Of a DNA stretch of 64,000 nucleotides, positions 51,304 to 59,791 are shown one piece after another. The stretch is from the NCBI RefSeq assembly GCF_023822065.1, contig NZ_CP084931.1:124001-188000 (forward strand). Direction: 5' to 3'. The position numbers and the translations under genes were made by a program. Within the stretch, counting starts at the first letter, position 1; the number at the start of each line of letters is the position of its first letter. Under the pieces are notes generated by a model, which saw nothing but the letters and a program-made list of their open reading frames with translations, did not search any database and was not told where the DNA came from. This stretch comes from Sphingomonas morindae (lineage in GTDB: Bacteria > Pseudomonadota > Alphaproteobacteria > Sphingomonadales > Sphingomonadaceae).

Positions 51304-52728
51304 TCAGCCGGTCCGCGCCTGCCAGCCGCCGCCGAGCGCCTTGAACAGATCGATCTGCGCATAGGCGAGCCGCGCGTCGGAGGCGGCGAGCGCGGCCTCG
51401 GCATCGGCCAGTGTGCGCTGGGCATCGAGCACGCTCAGGAAATCGATCGTGCCCTCGCGCTGGCGGGCGAGGCTGACCCGCGCCGCGCGCGCCGCCGCCT
51501 CGCGCGCCGCCACCAGCGCCTGGTGGCGATCGATCTCGTGCGCATAGGCGGAGAGCGCGGTTTCCGTCTCCTGGAGCGCGGTGAGCACGGCGCCATCGAA
51601 GCCGGCGAGCGCGCCCTGGCTGTCGGCACGGGCGGCGGCGATGCGCGCCCGCGTCGCTTCCTGATTGGGGAAGTTCCAGCTGATCAGCGGCCCCAGCAGC
51701 CAGCGGAACGGGCCGCCGCCGAACACGTCCGACAGGCCCGCGCTGGTCGAACCGATCTGGCCGCCGAGCGAGATGCGCGGATAGAGATCCGCGGTGGCGA
51801 CGCCGATGCGCGCCGTTTCCGCCGCCAGCCGGCGCTCGGCGGCGCGCACATCGGGGCGGCGCGCGATCAGCGCCGCGCCATCGCCGATCGGGATCGGCTG
51901 TGCGAGCCGGGGCAGCCGCCCGCCGGTGCGGACCGTCTCGGGCAGCGCCGCCGGAGCGCGCCCGGTGAGCGTGGCGAGGCGGAACAGCGCGGCGTCGCGC
52001 GCCGCCTCGAGCGGCGCCACCTCGGCCAGCCGCTGGTCGCGCAGCGCGGTGATGCGGATCAGATCGAGCCGCTCGGCGGTGCCCGCCGCGACGCGCGCTT
52101 CGGTGACGCGGCGCGAGCGCTCGATCAGATCGACCGTCCGGCGCGCGACGCCGATCTGCACGTCGCCGGCCATGGCTTCGGCATAGGCGCGCGCGGTATC
52201 GGCGACGATCGCCACCTGCACCGCGTCGCGATCGGCCTGGGCGGCGGCGGCATCGGCGCGCGCCGCCTCGATGCCGCGCTTCACCCGGCCGAACAGATCC
52301 ACCTCATAGGCGGCCTCCAGCCCGGCATCGACGCTCCAATATTGGCGACCGGCGCCCAGGGTCTGCCAGGACGGCAGGCGCCGATAGGTGGTGGAGGCGG
52401 ACAGATCGGTGCTGGGCAGGCGATCGGCGCGGGCGCCGCGCAGGCTGGCGCGGGCGCGTTCCAGCCGCGCCACGGCCTGGCGGAGATCGGTGTTGGCGCC
52501 GAGCGCGTCGCCGATCAGCGCGGTGAGGACGGGATCGTCATAGAGGCGCCACCATTGGGCATCGACCGGCCGGGCGGGATCGGCGCCGGCCAGCCCCGCG
52601 CCGAGAAAGGGCTGGGCGCTGGCCGCCGGCGGGGCGGGGCGGACATAGTCCGGCCCGACCGCGCAGGCGGACAAGGCGGTGGCGGCGAGCAGCGGCAGGA
52701 CCGAACGGATCATCGTCATCCTCCTCAT
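51304..52728 (-). CDS. RND efflux outer membrane lipoprotein, NodT/OprM type
   Basis: Protein of 474 aa with lipoprotein signal ATALSACAVGPDYVRP, so Cys is the probable mature first residue. The outer-membrane efflux repeats follow, with TTYRRLP near the first half, LYPRISLGGQIGSTS and long amphipathic helices. Its ATG overlaps the RND permease stop by 4 bp. It completes the tripartite pump by forming the outer membrane channel. Confidence 0.93.
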   Translation of the reverse strand: MRRMTMIRSVLPLLAATALSACAVGPDYVRPAPPAASAQPFLGAGLAGADPARPVDAQWWRLYDDPVLTALIGDALGANTDLRQAVARLERARASLRGARADRLPSTDLSASTTYRRLPSWQTLGAGRQYWSVDAGLEAAYEVDLFGRVKRGIEAARADAAAAQADRDAVQVAIVADTARAYAEAMAGDVQIGVARRTVDLIERSRRVTEARVAAGTAERLDLIRITALRDQRLAEVAPLEAARDAALFRLATLTGRAPAALPETVRTGGRLPRLAQPIPIGDGAALIARRPDVRAAERRLAAETARIGVATADLYPRISLGGQIGSTSAGLSDVFGGGPFRWLLGPLISWNFPNQEATRARIAAARADSQGALAGFDGAVLTALQETETALSAYAHEIDRHQALVAAREAAARAARVSLARQREGTIDFLSVLDAQRTLADAEAALAASDARLAYAQIDLFKALGGGWQARTG

Positions 52729-55700
52729 TCCGCCGGCTGGGCGAGCGGCGCGGCCGCGCCCCCCGCGCCCCGGCGGCGGGACAGGCGGTCGCCGAGCGCG
52801 CGGCAGACCACGTAGAAAGTGGGGGTGAAGAGCAGACCGAAGCCGGTGACCCCGGCCATGCCGAAGAACACCGCCGTGCCCAGCGCCTGGCGCAGTTCGG
52901 CCCCGGCCCCGCTGGCGAACACCAGTGGCACCGCGCCGAGGATGAAGGCCAGGCTGGTCATCAGGATCGGCCGCAGGCGCGTCCGCGCCGCCTGGACCGC
53001 CGCCTCGACCGGGCCGAGCCCCTGCTGCTCCTCCGCCTGCTTGGCGAATTCCACCACCAGGATGGCGTTCTTGGCGGCCAGCGCGATCAGCACGATCAGG
53101 CCGATCTGGGTCAGCACATTATTGTCCATGCCGCGCAGATCGACGCCGGCGATGGCGGCGAGCAGGCACATGGGCACGATCAGGATGATCGCGAGCGGCA
53201 ACGTCAGGCTCTCATATTGCGCGGCGAGCACGAGGAAGACGAACAGCGTCGCCATGGCGAAGACGAGCGCGGCGGTGTTGCCCGCGATCTTCTGCTGATA
53301 GGCGATGCCCGTCCATTCGTGATCATAGCCGCGCGGCAGGCCGGCATCGGCCAGCTTCTCCATCGTCGCCAGCGATTGGCCGGTGGAGAAGCCCGGCGCG
53401 GTATCGCCATCCACCTCCACCGCCGGCATCAGATTGTAGCGGACCACGCGATAGGGACCGGTCTTATCGTGGAAGGTGGAGACGGCGCCGACCGGCACCA
53501 TCGCCCCCGAGTCCGACCGGGTCTTGAGGTTGGCGATATCCGCGACGCTCGCGCGCGCCGCCGGCTCGGCCTGGGCGGTGACGTGGAAGGTGCGGCCGAG
53601 AAGGTTGAAATCGTTGATGAAGGCCGAGCCGAGATAATCCTGCAGCGTGCTCAGCACACGCTCCGGCGGAACCCCGAGCAGCGCCGCCTTGCGGCGATCG
53701 ATATCGGCGAAGATGCGCGGCGTGCCGGTATCGAAGAAGGTATAGACCTGCTTCAGCCCCGGCGCGGCATTGGCTTGGCCGATCAGCGCGCCCGAGGCCT
53801 TGGCGAGCGTCAGATACGATCCGCCCTCGCGATCCTCGACCATCAGCCGGTAGCCGCCCGCCGAGCCGATGCCCTGCACCAGCGGCGGCGGCACCAACAG
53901 CACGCGCGCCTTGTCATAGCCCGCGATCGCCTGATTGGCCTGGGCCATGATGCCGGCATAGGTCGCGCCCTGCTTGGCGCGCTCGGCGAAGCTGTTGAAG
54001 GGGAAGTAGATCGCCGCCGAGTTGGGCGCCGCCGTCTGCGACGGCCCGTCGAAGCCGGCGAACATCACCGCCGCGCGCAGCCCCTTGATCGGCAGGATGC
54101 GGGCGGCGACCTCGCGCGTCACCGCATCGGTGCGGGCGAGCGAGGCGCCCGCCGGCAGCTGCACCACGGCAAGGAAATAGCCCTGATCCTGCGCGGGGAT
54201 GAAGCCGCCGGGCGTGATCGAGAAGAGCCCGGCGGTGGCGGCCAGCAGCCCGGCATAGGCGGCCAGCATGGCGCGCGGCCGCCGCACAAGGCGGATGGTG
54301 AGCCGCGCATAGGCATCGCCCAGCCGATCGAAGCCGCGGTTGAAGCCATCGGCGAAGCGCCGGCCGAGCGTGCGCCAGCCGATCCGTCCGTCGCCCGGCT
54401 CGGCCGGCGCCTTGGCGCGCAGCAGCCGCCCGGCAAGCGCCGGCGAGAGGGTGAGCGACAGGATCAGCGACACCACCGTCGCCGACGAGATGGTCACCGC
54501 GAACTGGCGGTAGAAGGCGCCCGACAGGCCGGTGAGGAACAGCGTCGGCACGAACACGGCGCACAGCACCAGCACGATCGCCACCAGCGCCGCCGACACC
54601 TCGTCCATCGAGACCCGCGCCGCCTCCATCGGCGAGAGGCCATGCTCGATGTTGCGCTCGACATTCTCGACCACGACGATGGCGTCGTCGACGACGATGC
54701 CGATCGCCAGCACCAGCCCGAACAGCGACAGCGTGTTGAGCGAATAGCCCACCGCCGCGAGCACGGCGAAGCTGCCGATCAGCGACACCGGGATGGCGAT
54801 GATCGGCACCACCGCCGCGCGCCAGCTCTGCAGGAAGAGCAGGATGACGAGCACGACCAGCACCACCGCCTCGCCCAGCGTGTGGTACACCGCGTCGATC
54901 GACTGGCTGATGAATTCGGTGGGATTGTAGACGACGCGATATTGCAGCCCCTTGGGGAAGCGGGCGGACAGCGTCTTCATCTCGTGCGTCACCGCCTCGG
55001 CGGCGGCGAGCGCGTTGCTGCCGGGCCGCTGCATCACCGCCACGATCACCGAGGGATTGCCCGAGAGATAGGCGTTGGTGCCGTAATCGGCGGCGCCAAG
55101 CTCGACCCGGCCGATATCGGCGACGCGCACCTGGCGGCCGTCGGCATCGGTGCGGATCACGACATCGGCGAACTGCTCGGGGCTGGTGAAGCGGCCCTGC
55201 GCCTCGATGCCGATCTGGAAGGCCTGGTTTGTATCGACCGGCGGCGCGCCGATCGCGCCGGCCGCGACCTGCACATTCTGCGCGCGCAGCGCGGCGATGA
55301 TCTCTTCCGACGTCAGGTTGAGCGCGGCGGCGCGGCCCGGATCGATCCAGATCCGCATCGCATAATCGCGCGCGCCGAACAGCTGCACATCGCCCACGCC
55401 GTCGAGCCGGGCGAGGCGGTCGCGCACCTGGGTGAGCGCGTAATTGGAGATATAGTCGCGATCATAGGTGCCGTCGGGCGACTGGAGGTTCACCACGAGC
55501 AGGAAGTCGGGCGAAGTCTTGCGCGTGACGACGCCGAGACGCTGCACCTCCTCGGGCAGACGCGGCGTGGCGACCGCGACGCGGTTCTGCACCAGCACCT
55601 GCGCGGCATCCAGATTGGTGCCCGTCTTGAAGGTGACGGTGATCGTCACCTTGCCGTCGCCGGTCGATTGCGACGACATATAGAGCATGTCGTCGACGCC

Positions 55701-55916
55701 GTTGATCTCCTGCTCGATCGGCGCGGCGATGGTTTCGGCCACGGTTTCGGCCGAGGCGCCGGGGAATTGCGCGCTGACCGTGACGGTCGGCGGCACGATG
55801 TCGGGATATTGCGCGATCGGCAGGCCGAAATAGGCGAGACCGCCGACCACCGTGATGAGCACGGCCAGCACCGCCGCGAAAATCGGGCGCGCGATGAAGA
55901 AGCGCGAAAGACGCAT
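52725..55916 (-). CDS. RND multidrug efflux permease (HAE1 family)
   Basis: Protein of 1063 aa with the HAE1 start RLSRFFIARPIFAAVLAVLI and 12 membrane segments in two halves. Proton-relay Asp pair in IGIVVDDAIVVVENVER (near residue 405) and Lys in LAAKNAILVVEFAK (near 945) are intact. The sequence is nearest the MexF/BpeF branch (for example DYAMRIWIDPGR). It pumps hydrophobic drugs from the periplasm with help from the adaptor and channel encoded beside it. Confidence 0.95.
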   Translation of the reverse strand: MRLSRFFIARPIFAAVLAVLITVVGGLAYFGLPIAQYPDIVPPTVTVSAQFPGASAETVAETIAAPIEQEINGVDDMLYMSSQSTGDGKVTITVTFKTGTNLDAAQVLVQNRVAVATPRLPEEVQRLGVVTRKTSPDFLLVVNLQSPDGTYDRDYISNYALTQVRDRLARLDGVGDVQLFGARDYAMRIWIDPGRAAALNLTSEEIIAALRAQNVQVAAGAIGAPPVDTNQAFQIGIEAQGRFTSPEQFADVVIRTDADGRQVRVADIGRVELGAADYGTNAYLSGNPSVIVAVMQRPGSNALAAAEAVTHEMKTLSARFPKGLQYRVVYNPTEFISQSIDAVYHTLGEAVVLVVLVILLFLQSWRAAVVPIIAIPVSLIGSFAVLAAVGYSLNTLSLFGLVLAIGIVVDDAIVVVENVERNIEHGLSPMEAARVSMDEVSAALVAIVLVLCAVFVPTLFLTGLSGAFYRQFAVTISSATVVSLILSLTLSPALAGRLLRAKAPAEPGDGRIGWRTLGRRFADGFNRGFDRLGDAYARLTIRLVRRPRAMLAAYAGLLAATAGLFSITPGGFIPAQDQGYFLAVVQLPAGASLARTDAVTREVAARILPIKGLRAAVMFAGFDGPSQTAAPNSAAIYFPFNSFAERAKQGATYAGIMAQANQAIAGYDKARVLLVPPPLVQGIGSAGGYRLMVEDREGGSYLTLAKASGALIGQANAAPGLKQVYTFFDTGTPRIFADIDRRKAALLGVPPERVLSTLQDYLGSAFINDFNLLGRTFHVTAQAEPAARASVADIANLKTRSDSGAMVPVGAVSTFHDKTGPYRVVRYNLMPAVEVDGDTAPGFSTGQSLATMEKLADAGLPRGYDHEWTGIAYQQKIAGNTAALVFAMATLFVFLVLAAQYESLTLPLAIILIVPMCLLAAIAGVDLRGMDNNVLTQIGLIVLIALAAKNAILVVEFAKQAEEQQGLGPVEAAVQAARTRLRPILMTSLAFILGAVPLVFASGAGAELRQALGTAVFFGMAGVTGFGLLFTPTFYVVCRALGDRLSRRRGAGGAAAPLAQPAE

Positions 55917-56021
55917 GACGTTCGTCCTTGCGAGAGGGGGTGATCCCCGGCCGCTCGAGGGGGGCGCGGCCGGGGATCGCGGGGCGGCCCCGGGGAGAGG
56001 GGGCGGGCCGCCCCGATCGGG

Positions 56022-57278
56022 TCAGCGGGCGAAGCTCGCCTGGGCGGCGGGCGGCGTCTCGGCGGTGGCGGGCGGCGTCGCGGCATCGGCGGCGATCCGG
56101 CCGGGATGCGGATCCACCTTGCTGCCGGGCACCGCCGCCTGGAGGCCGCCGATCACCACGCGATCGCGCGGATCCAGCCCCTGGCGCACGATGCGCAGGC
56201 CGGACAGGCTGGCGCCGAGCGTGACGGGCTTGGCGGCCACGACATTGTCGGGGCCCACCACCAGCACCGTCTTGCGGGCCTGGTCGGTCTGGATCGCGGC
56301 CTCGGGCACCAGCAGCGCGCGCGCCGTGCCGCCGCTCGCCAGCCGCATATTGCCGAACAGGCCGGGGGTGAGGAAGCCCTGCGGATTGGCGATGGTGGCG
56401 CGGGCGCGCAGCGTGCCCGATCGCTGGTCGAGGCCATTATCCTCGAAGTCGAGACTGCCCTTCCAGCGATAGTCGGTCTCGTCCTGGAGCCGCACCTCCA
56501 CCCGCGCCGGACCGGCGCCGGCGGCACGGGCATGGCGCGCCTTCAGCACCAGCGCCTCCGAGGCGTCGAAGCTGAAGTAGATGGGATCGATCGCGTTGAT
56601 CGTGGTCAGCAGCGTGGCGGTGCCGGTCTGCCCGCCGGTGACGAGATTGCCGGTATCCACCCGCCGATCCGAGACGCGGCCCGAGATCGGCGCGCGCACC
56701 TCGGTCCATTCCACGTCGAGCGCGCGGCTGCGGAGCCGCGCCTCGGCGCCGGCCAGCGTGGCGGCGGCGGCCTGGGCGCGGCTGCGCAGCCGGTCGACCT
56801 CGCCGGCGGAGAGCGCCTCGTCGCCGCTCAGCCGCTCGGCGCGGGCGAGATCGGCGCGGGCGAGCGCCAGGCTGCTGCGCGCGGCGGCGACATCGGCGCG
56901 CGCCTCGCCCTCGGCGGCGCGGAAGGGCCGCGGATCGACGGTGAAGAGCAGCTGGCCCTTGCGCACCATCTGGCCATCGGTGAAATGGCGGGCGACGATC
57001 TGGCCGGAGACGCGCGGCCGCACCTCCACGCTCTGGCTGGCGGTGAAGCGGCCGACATAATCGTCCCACTCGGTCACGGTGCGCGCCAGCGGGGTGGCGG
57101 TGGTGACGCTGGCGGGCGGCGGCGCGGCCGCCTCCGGCGCGGCGGGGTGGACGAGGCGGTAGCCGCCATAGCCGACCAGAGCGACGGGAAGCAGCAGCAG
57201 CGTGCCGCGTCGCCACAGCGTCGCGCGGCGCGGGCGTGGCGCGGTTTCGGCGGCGGTGATGGTGCCGAGCATCGTCAT
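56022..57278 (-). CDS. RND periplasmic adaptor (membrane fusion) protein
   Basis: Protein of 418 aa with a membrane anchor (about 22-43: RGTLLLLPVALVGYGGYRLV). A lipoyl half-motif YVGRFTASQSVEVRPRVSGQIV is followed by a helical hairpin (about 125-185), the second lipoyl half VEWTEVRAPISGRVSDRRVDTG and beta-barrel domains. It resembles MexE-type adaptors. ATG 57278 overlaps the stop of a 19-codon micro-ORF (ATGA). It is 105 nt upstream of the permease gene. Confidence 0.94.
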   Translation of the reverse strand: MTMLGTITAAETAPRPRRATLWRRGTLLLLPVALVGYGGYRLVHPAAPEAAAPPPASVTTATPLARTVTEWDDYVGRFTASQSVEVRPRVSGQIVARHFTDGQMVRKGQLLFTVDPRPFRAAEGEARADVAAARSSLALARADLARAERLSGDEALSAGEVDRLRSRAQAAAATLAGAEARLRSRALDVEWTEVRAPISGRVSDRRVDTGNLVTGGQTGTATLLTTINAIDPIYFSFDASEALVLKARHARAAGAGPARVEVRLQDETDYRWKGSLDFEDNGLDQRSGTLRARATIANPQGFLTPGLFGNMRLASGGTARALLVPEAAIQTDQARKTVLVVGPDNVVAAKPVTLGASLSGLRIVRQGLDPRDRVVIGGLQAAVPGSKVDPHPGRIAADAATPPATAETPPAAQASFAR

Positions 57279-57334
57279 GCGCGGCGCTCCCGGCGGAGCA
57301 GACGGACCCGGGGCGATCGAAGGAGATCGGCCAT
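57275..57334 (-). CDS. Possible 19-aa leader peptide overlapping the adaptor start
   Basis: MADLLRSPRVRLLRRERRA, preceded by the Shine-Dalgarno AAAGGA and ended by a TGA that shares ATGA with the adaptor start. Seven of the 19 residues are Arg. The arrangement suits translational coupling or attenuation. The open frame is seen; translation is not proven. Confidence 0.45.
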   Translation of the reverse strand: MADLLRSPRVRLLRRERRA

Positions 57335-57456
57335 GACATTCCTTTCGAGCAGGCGACGCCGCGCCGCGACGCAGACACGCGGGCGCGGCGGGGCCGGAGA
57401 AGGGCGCGCGACCATCCGCCGTGCCCGACAGGAGCGCGGCCGGATCAGGGCGCGGG

Positions 57457-57475
57457 AAAAGGGCCGGCAACCGGC
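57457..57475 (-). terminator. Weak terminator-like hairpin in the efflux leader
   Basis: On the minus strand GCCGG-TTG-CCGGC (57463-57475) is followed by CCTTTT (57457-57462). The stem is only 5 bp and the T-run 4 bases, so it could be an attenuator rather than a full terminator. It lies between the two micro-ORFs. Confidence 0.35.
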
Positions 57476-57533
57476 GATCCGTCACGCACTGGGGTGCGGA
57501 GCGGCGGCGGTTCGGCGGGTGGACGCTTGCGGG

Positions 57534-57566
57534 CTAGGCCCGGGTGAAATAGATCGTGCGGAGCAT
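57534..57566 (-). CDS. Possible 10-aa leader peptide of the efflux operon
   Basis: MLRTIYFTRA then TAG, preceded by a G-rich Shine-Dalgarno (GAGGGGGCG). It is the first open frame after the operator-like repeat and precedes the hairpin. Its small size means chance cannot be excluded. Confidence 0.35.
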   Translation of the reverse strand: MLRTIYFTRA

Positions 57567-57611
57567 GACGGCGCCCCCTCGGTCTGGTCGATCGCCCCTG
57601 TGACGATCTTC

Positions 57612-57627
57612 TGTACCGCCAAGTACA
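57612..57627. promoter_or_regulatory. Candidate operator of the efflux operon
   Basis: TGTAC-N6-GTACA is a perfect inverted repeat of 16 bp, about 46 nt upstream of the first micro-ORF, as in TetR-type sites that control RND pumps. No TetR or MarR gene lies next to this operon, so a repressor encoded elsewhere would be needed. Confidence 0.45.
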
Positions 57628-57805
57628 TAATGGCCGGGCGGGCCTTTCGTCAATGGCCTTTTGCAACGGAAGCTGAACACATCCGCTTCCCCATAAAAAA
57701 CTAAGCCTTTCCCGCACTGTGACGCTAAAAAGAGGGGGCGTCGGAAGCGGCTTGGCGCGCGCGTCCGGCGCGGCCGAGCCTGAAGGGGAAGGAGCGGCAC
57801 CGCGC

Positions 57806-59227
57806 ATGAACCCGATTCTCCTCCCGGCCGGGCTCGTCGCGGCCACGCTGCTCGGCGTCTGGGCGGTGCGCGCGCGGCCGGCGGCGCAGCGTCTCGCGGC
57901 CGAATGCGTGCTGCTGCTCGCCATCGCGGCGCTGCTGATGGCGCGCGGCACCGCGCCGCTTCCGAGCGCACGCCCGCTCGCCGGCCCGGACGGCCCCTGG
58001 CTGCGCGCGCTGGCGGTGATGTGGTGGCTGGTCGGCGCGCGGCTGGTGGCGACGGCGAGCGCGCTGGCGCTGGGCCGCGACGCGCATTCGCGCCAGGCGC
58101 GGCTCTTCTCCGATCTCGTCGCGGGCGGCATCTATCTGAGCGCGGTGTTCGTGGTGCTCAATTCGGTGCTCGATCTGCCGGTGCGCGGGCTGCTCGCCAC
58201 CTCGGGCGTGATCGCGATCGTGCTCGGCCTCGCGTTGCAGAACACGCTGGCCGATCTCTTCTCGGGCATCGCCGTGGGCGTGGAGCAGCCCTTCGGCGTC
58301 GGCGATCGGGTCTCGATCGGAAGCGATGTCGAGGGGGTGGTGGTGGAGATGAACTGGCGCGCCATCCGGCTGCAGACGGACAGCGCCGATATCGCCACCG
58401 TGCCCAACAGCATCGTCGCCAAGAGCCAGCTCATCAACCGCAGCCGCCCGACCGAGCGGCGCGGCGCCAGCGTCGAGATCCCGATCCGCTCGCACGCGCC
58501 CGCCGCCCGACTGTTCGAGGCGATCCACCAGGCGCTGCTGCTCTGCCCGGCCTTGTGCGACACGCCGGCCCCGGCGGTGATGCTGAAGGCGATCGGCCCG
58601 CGCGAAACGCTCTTCTCGATCAGCTACACCGTTGCGCGCAGCGCCGATCTCGGCACCGCGCGCGGCCAGGTGCTGCGCCAGGTGCGCCGGCTGCTGCGGC
58701 ACAATGGGCTGGAGGCGGGGAACGGCTTCGGTCTGGCCGAGCTGCTGCGCGAGCTGCCGCTCTTCGCCACGCTCAGCACCGAGCAGCTGGCGCAGCTCGC
58801 GCCGGCGCTGATCCCGGCGCATCTCGAGCCGGGCGCGCCTTTGTTCGAGCGCGGCAGCCATGGCGAATCCATCTATATCGTGCGCACCGGCGTGCTGGAT
58901 GTGCGGCGGCCCGGCGAGGCGGGCGAGCGCTCGATCGGCCGGCTCGGGCCGGGCGAATATATCGGCGAGGTGAGCATGATGACAGGCGAGCCCCGGCATG
59001 TCACCGTGGCCGCGCTGACGGCGGTGGACTATGTCGAGCTGCCCTGCGCGGGGCTGCGGCGCCTGCTCGCCGAGGATCCGCGGCTGGGCGAGGCGCTGGA
59101 GCGCGCGGTGAAGCGCGGGCTCGCGCTGATCGAGCGCGACGCGGCGGCGCTGATCAGCCAGCCGGTGGCGGACCGGCCCGGCTTTCTCGGCAAGCTCGCC
59201 GCGCTGCTGCGTGGCGGTTCCGGCTGA
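57806..59227 (+). CDS. Mechanosensitive channel (MscS) with cyclic-nucleotide-binding domain
   Basis: Protein of 473 aa. Three membrane segments cover residues 1-130, followed by the pore helix region GLLATSGVIAIVLGLALQNTLADLFSGIAVGVEQPF and the MscS beta domain (VGDRVSIGSDVEGVVVEMNWRAIRL). Residues 330-450 are a cNMP-binding domain (PGAPLFERGSHGESIYIVRTGVLDV and PGEYIGEVSMMTGEPRHVTV, with Gly-Glu and Arg of the phosphate cassette). This is the bCNG architecture: a channel gated or tuned by cyclic nucleotides rather than only by tension. Confidence 0.92.
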   Translation: MNPILLPAGLVAATLLGVWAVRARPAAQRLAAECVLLLAIAALLMARGTAPLPSARPLAGPDGPWLRALAVMWWLVGARLVATASALALGRDAHSRQARLFSDLVAGGIYLSAVFVVLNSVLDLPVRGLLATSGVIAIVLGLALQNTLADLFSGIAVGVEQPFGVGDRVSIGSDVEGVVVEMNWRAIRLQTDSADIATVPNSIVAKSQLINRSRPTERRGASVEIPIRSHAPAARLFEAIHQALLLCPALCDTPAPAVMLKAIGPRETLFSISYTVARSADLGTARGQVLRQVRRLLRHNGLEAGNGFGLAELLRELPLFATLSTEQLAQLAPALIPAHLEPGAPLFERGSHGESIYIVRTGVLDVRRPGEAGERSIGRLGPGEYIGEVSMMTGEPRHVTVAALTAVDYVELPCAGLRRLLAEDPRLGEALERAVKRGLALIERDAAALISQPVADRPGFLGKLAALLRGGSG

Positions 59228-59233
59228 GCGCGA

Positions 59234-59641
59234 TCAGGCGGCGGCGGCGCGCCGCCGCACCACGGGCGCGAGCAGCTCCGCCTCTTCGGCGCGCGCGCCT
59301 TCGCGCAGCATCGCCGCGAGCGGCGCGAAATCGGCGACGAAGCCAGCCGGATCGGCGGCGACGCGGGCGCCCGGCCAGGTGGCGTTGCAATGCGCCAGCG
59401 CGCCGCGCCAATGGCGAACGCGCTTGTGCAGCGCGGATACGGCATCGGCCGCGACATGCCCCTCGGCCACCGCCGCGCCCAAGAACTGGGCTTCGGCTTC
59501 GGTGTGACGCTGGACCTCGCGTGCGAGCTGGAGCCGCAGACCGGCCAGCCGGGTCGCATCCCCGGCGTCCGCTCCGGCGAGAATCGCGTCGGCGAGCGCG
59601 ATCATTGAATCATGCTGGCTGACAAGCAGCGCGGCGACCAT
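59234..59641 (-). CDS. Hemerythrin-like domain protein
   Basis: Protein of 135 aa with HHE-like helices: SQHDSMIALADAI (His10), REVQRHTEAEAQFLGAAVAEGH (His46 and Glu48/Glu50) and HKRVRHWRGALAHCNATW (His72, His77). The last helix has GARAEEAELLAP where ligands would be Glu only, so iron binding may be partial. It is convergent with the MscS-CNBD gene (6 nt apart). It is the second hemerythrin-type gene in the window. Confidence 0.78.
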   Translation of the reverse strand: MVAALLVSQHDSMIALADAILAGADAGDATRLAGLRLQLAREVQRHTEAEAQFLGAAVAEGHVAADAVSALHKRVRHWRGALAHCNATWPGARVAADPAGFVADFAPLAAMLREGARAEEAELLAPVVRRRAAAA

Positions 59642-59706
59642 CTTCCTCTCCCCTGTACGCAGGCGCCCGCCGGTGGCGCCGGCCCCGACATAGGCTCGCC
59701 TCCCTC

Positions 59707-59736
59707 AACCTAAGGTTAAATTGCTGCATTTACAGC
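59707..59736. promoter_or_regulatory. Two inverted repeats upstream of the hemerythrin-like gene
   Basis: AACCT-A-AGGTT (59707-59717) and GCTG-N6-CAGC (59723-59736), 66 to 95 nt before the gene start, inside a small AT-rich patch. The first also matches TCAA-N7-TTAA, one base from a CtrA box. The function is inferred only. Confidence 0.3.
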
Positions 59737-59791
59737 GATTCACCTTTGGCCGGAGAGGCGAAGCCGAGCCTGGAGGACGGGGGAGGCGCGA

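Larger units (their letters stand above)
57279..57805. promoter_or_regulatory. Leader and control region of the efflux operon
   Basis: 527 nt with no full gene. Reading in the minus direction it holds an operator-like repeat (57612-57627), a 10-codon micro-ORF (57534-57566), a terminator-like hairpin (57457-57475) and a 19-codon micro-ORF that overlaps the adaptor start. On the plus strand it must also contain the MscS promoter; the AT-rich run near 57690-57715 is the best place. Confidence 0.5.

Noticed and set aside
53217-55943. Plus-strand open frame of 908 codons opposite the RND permease
   Set aside because: Antisense of a conserved permease; His/Arg/Gly-rich shadow composition.
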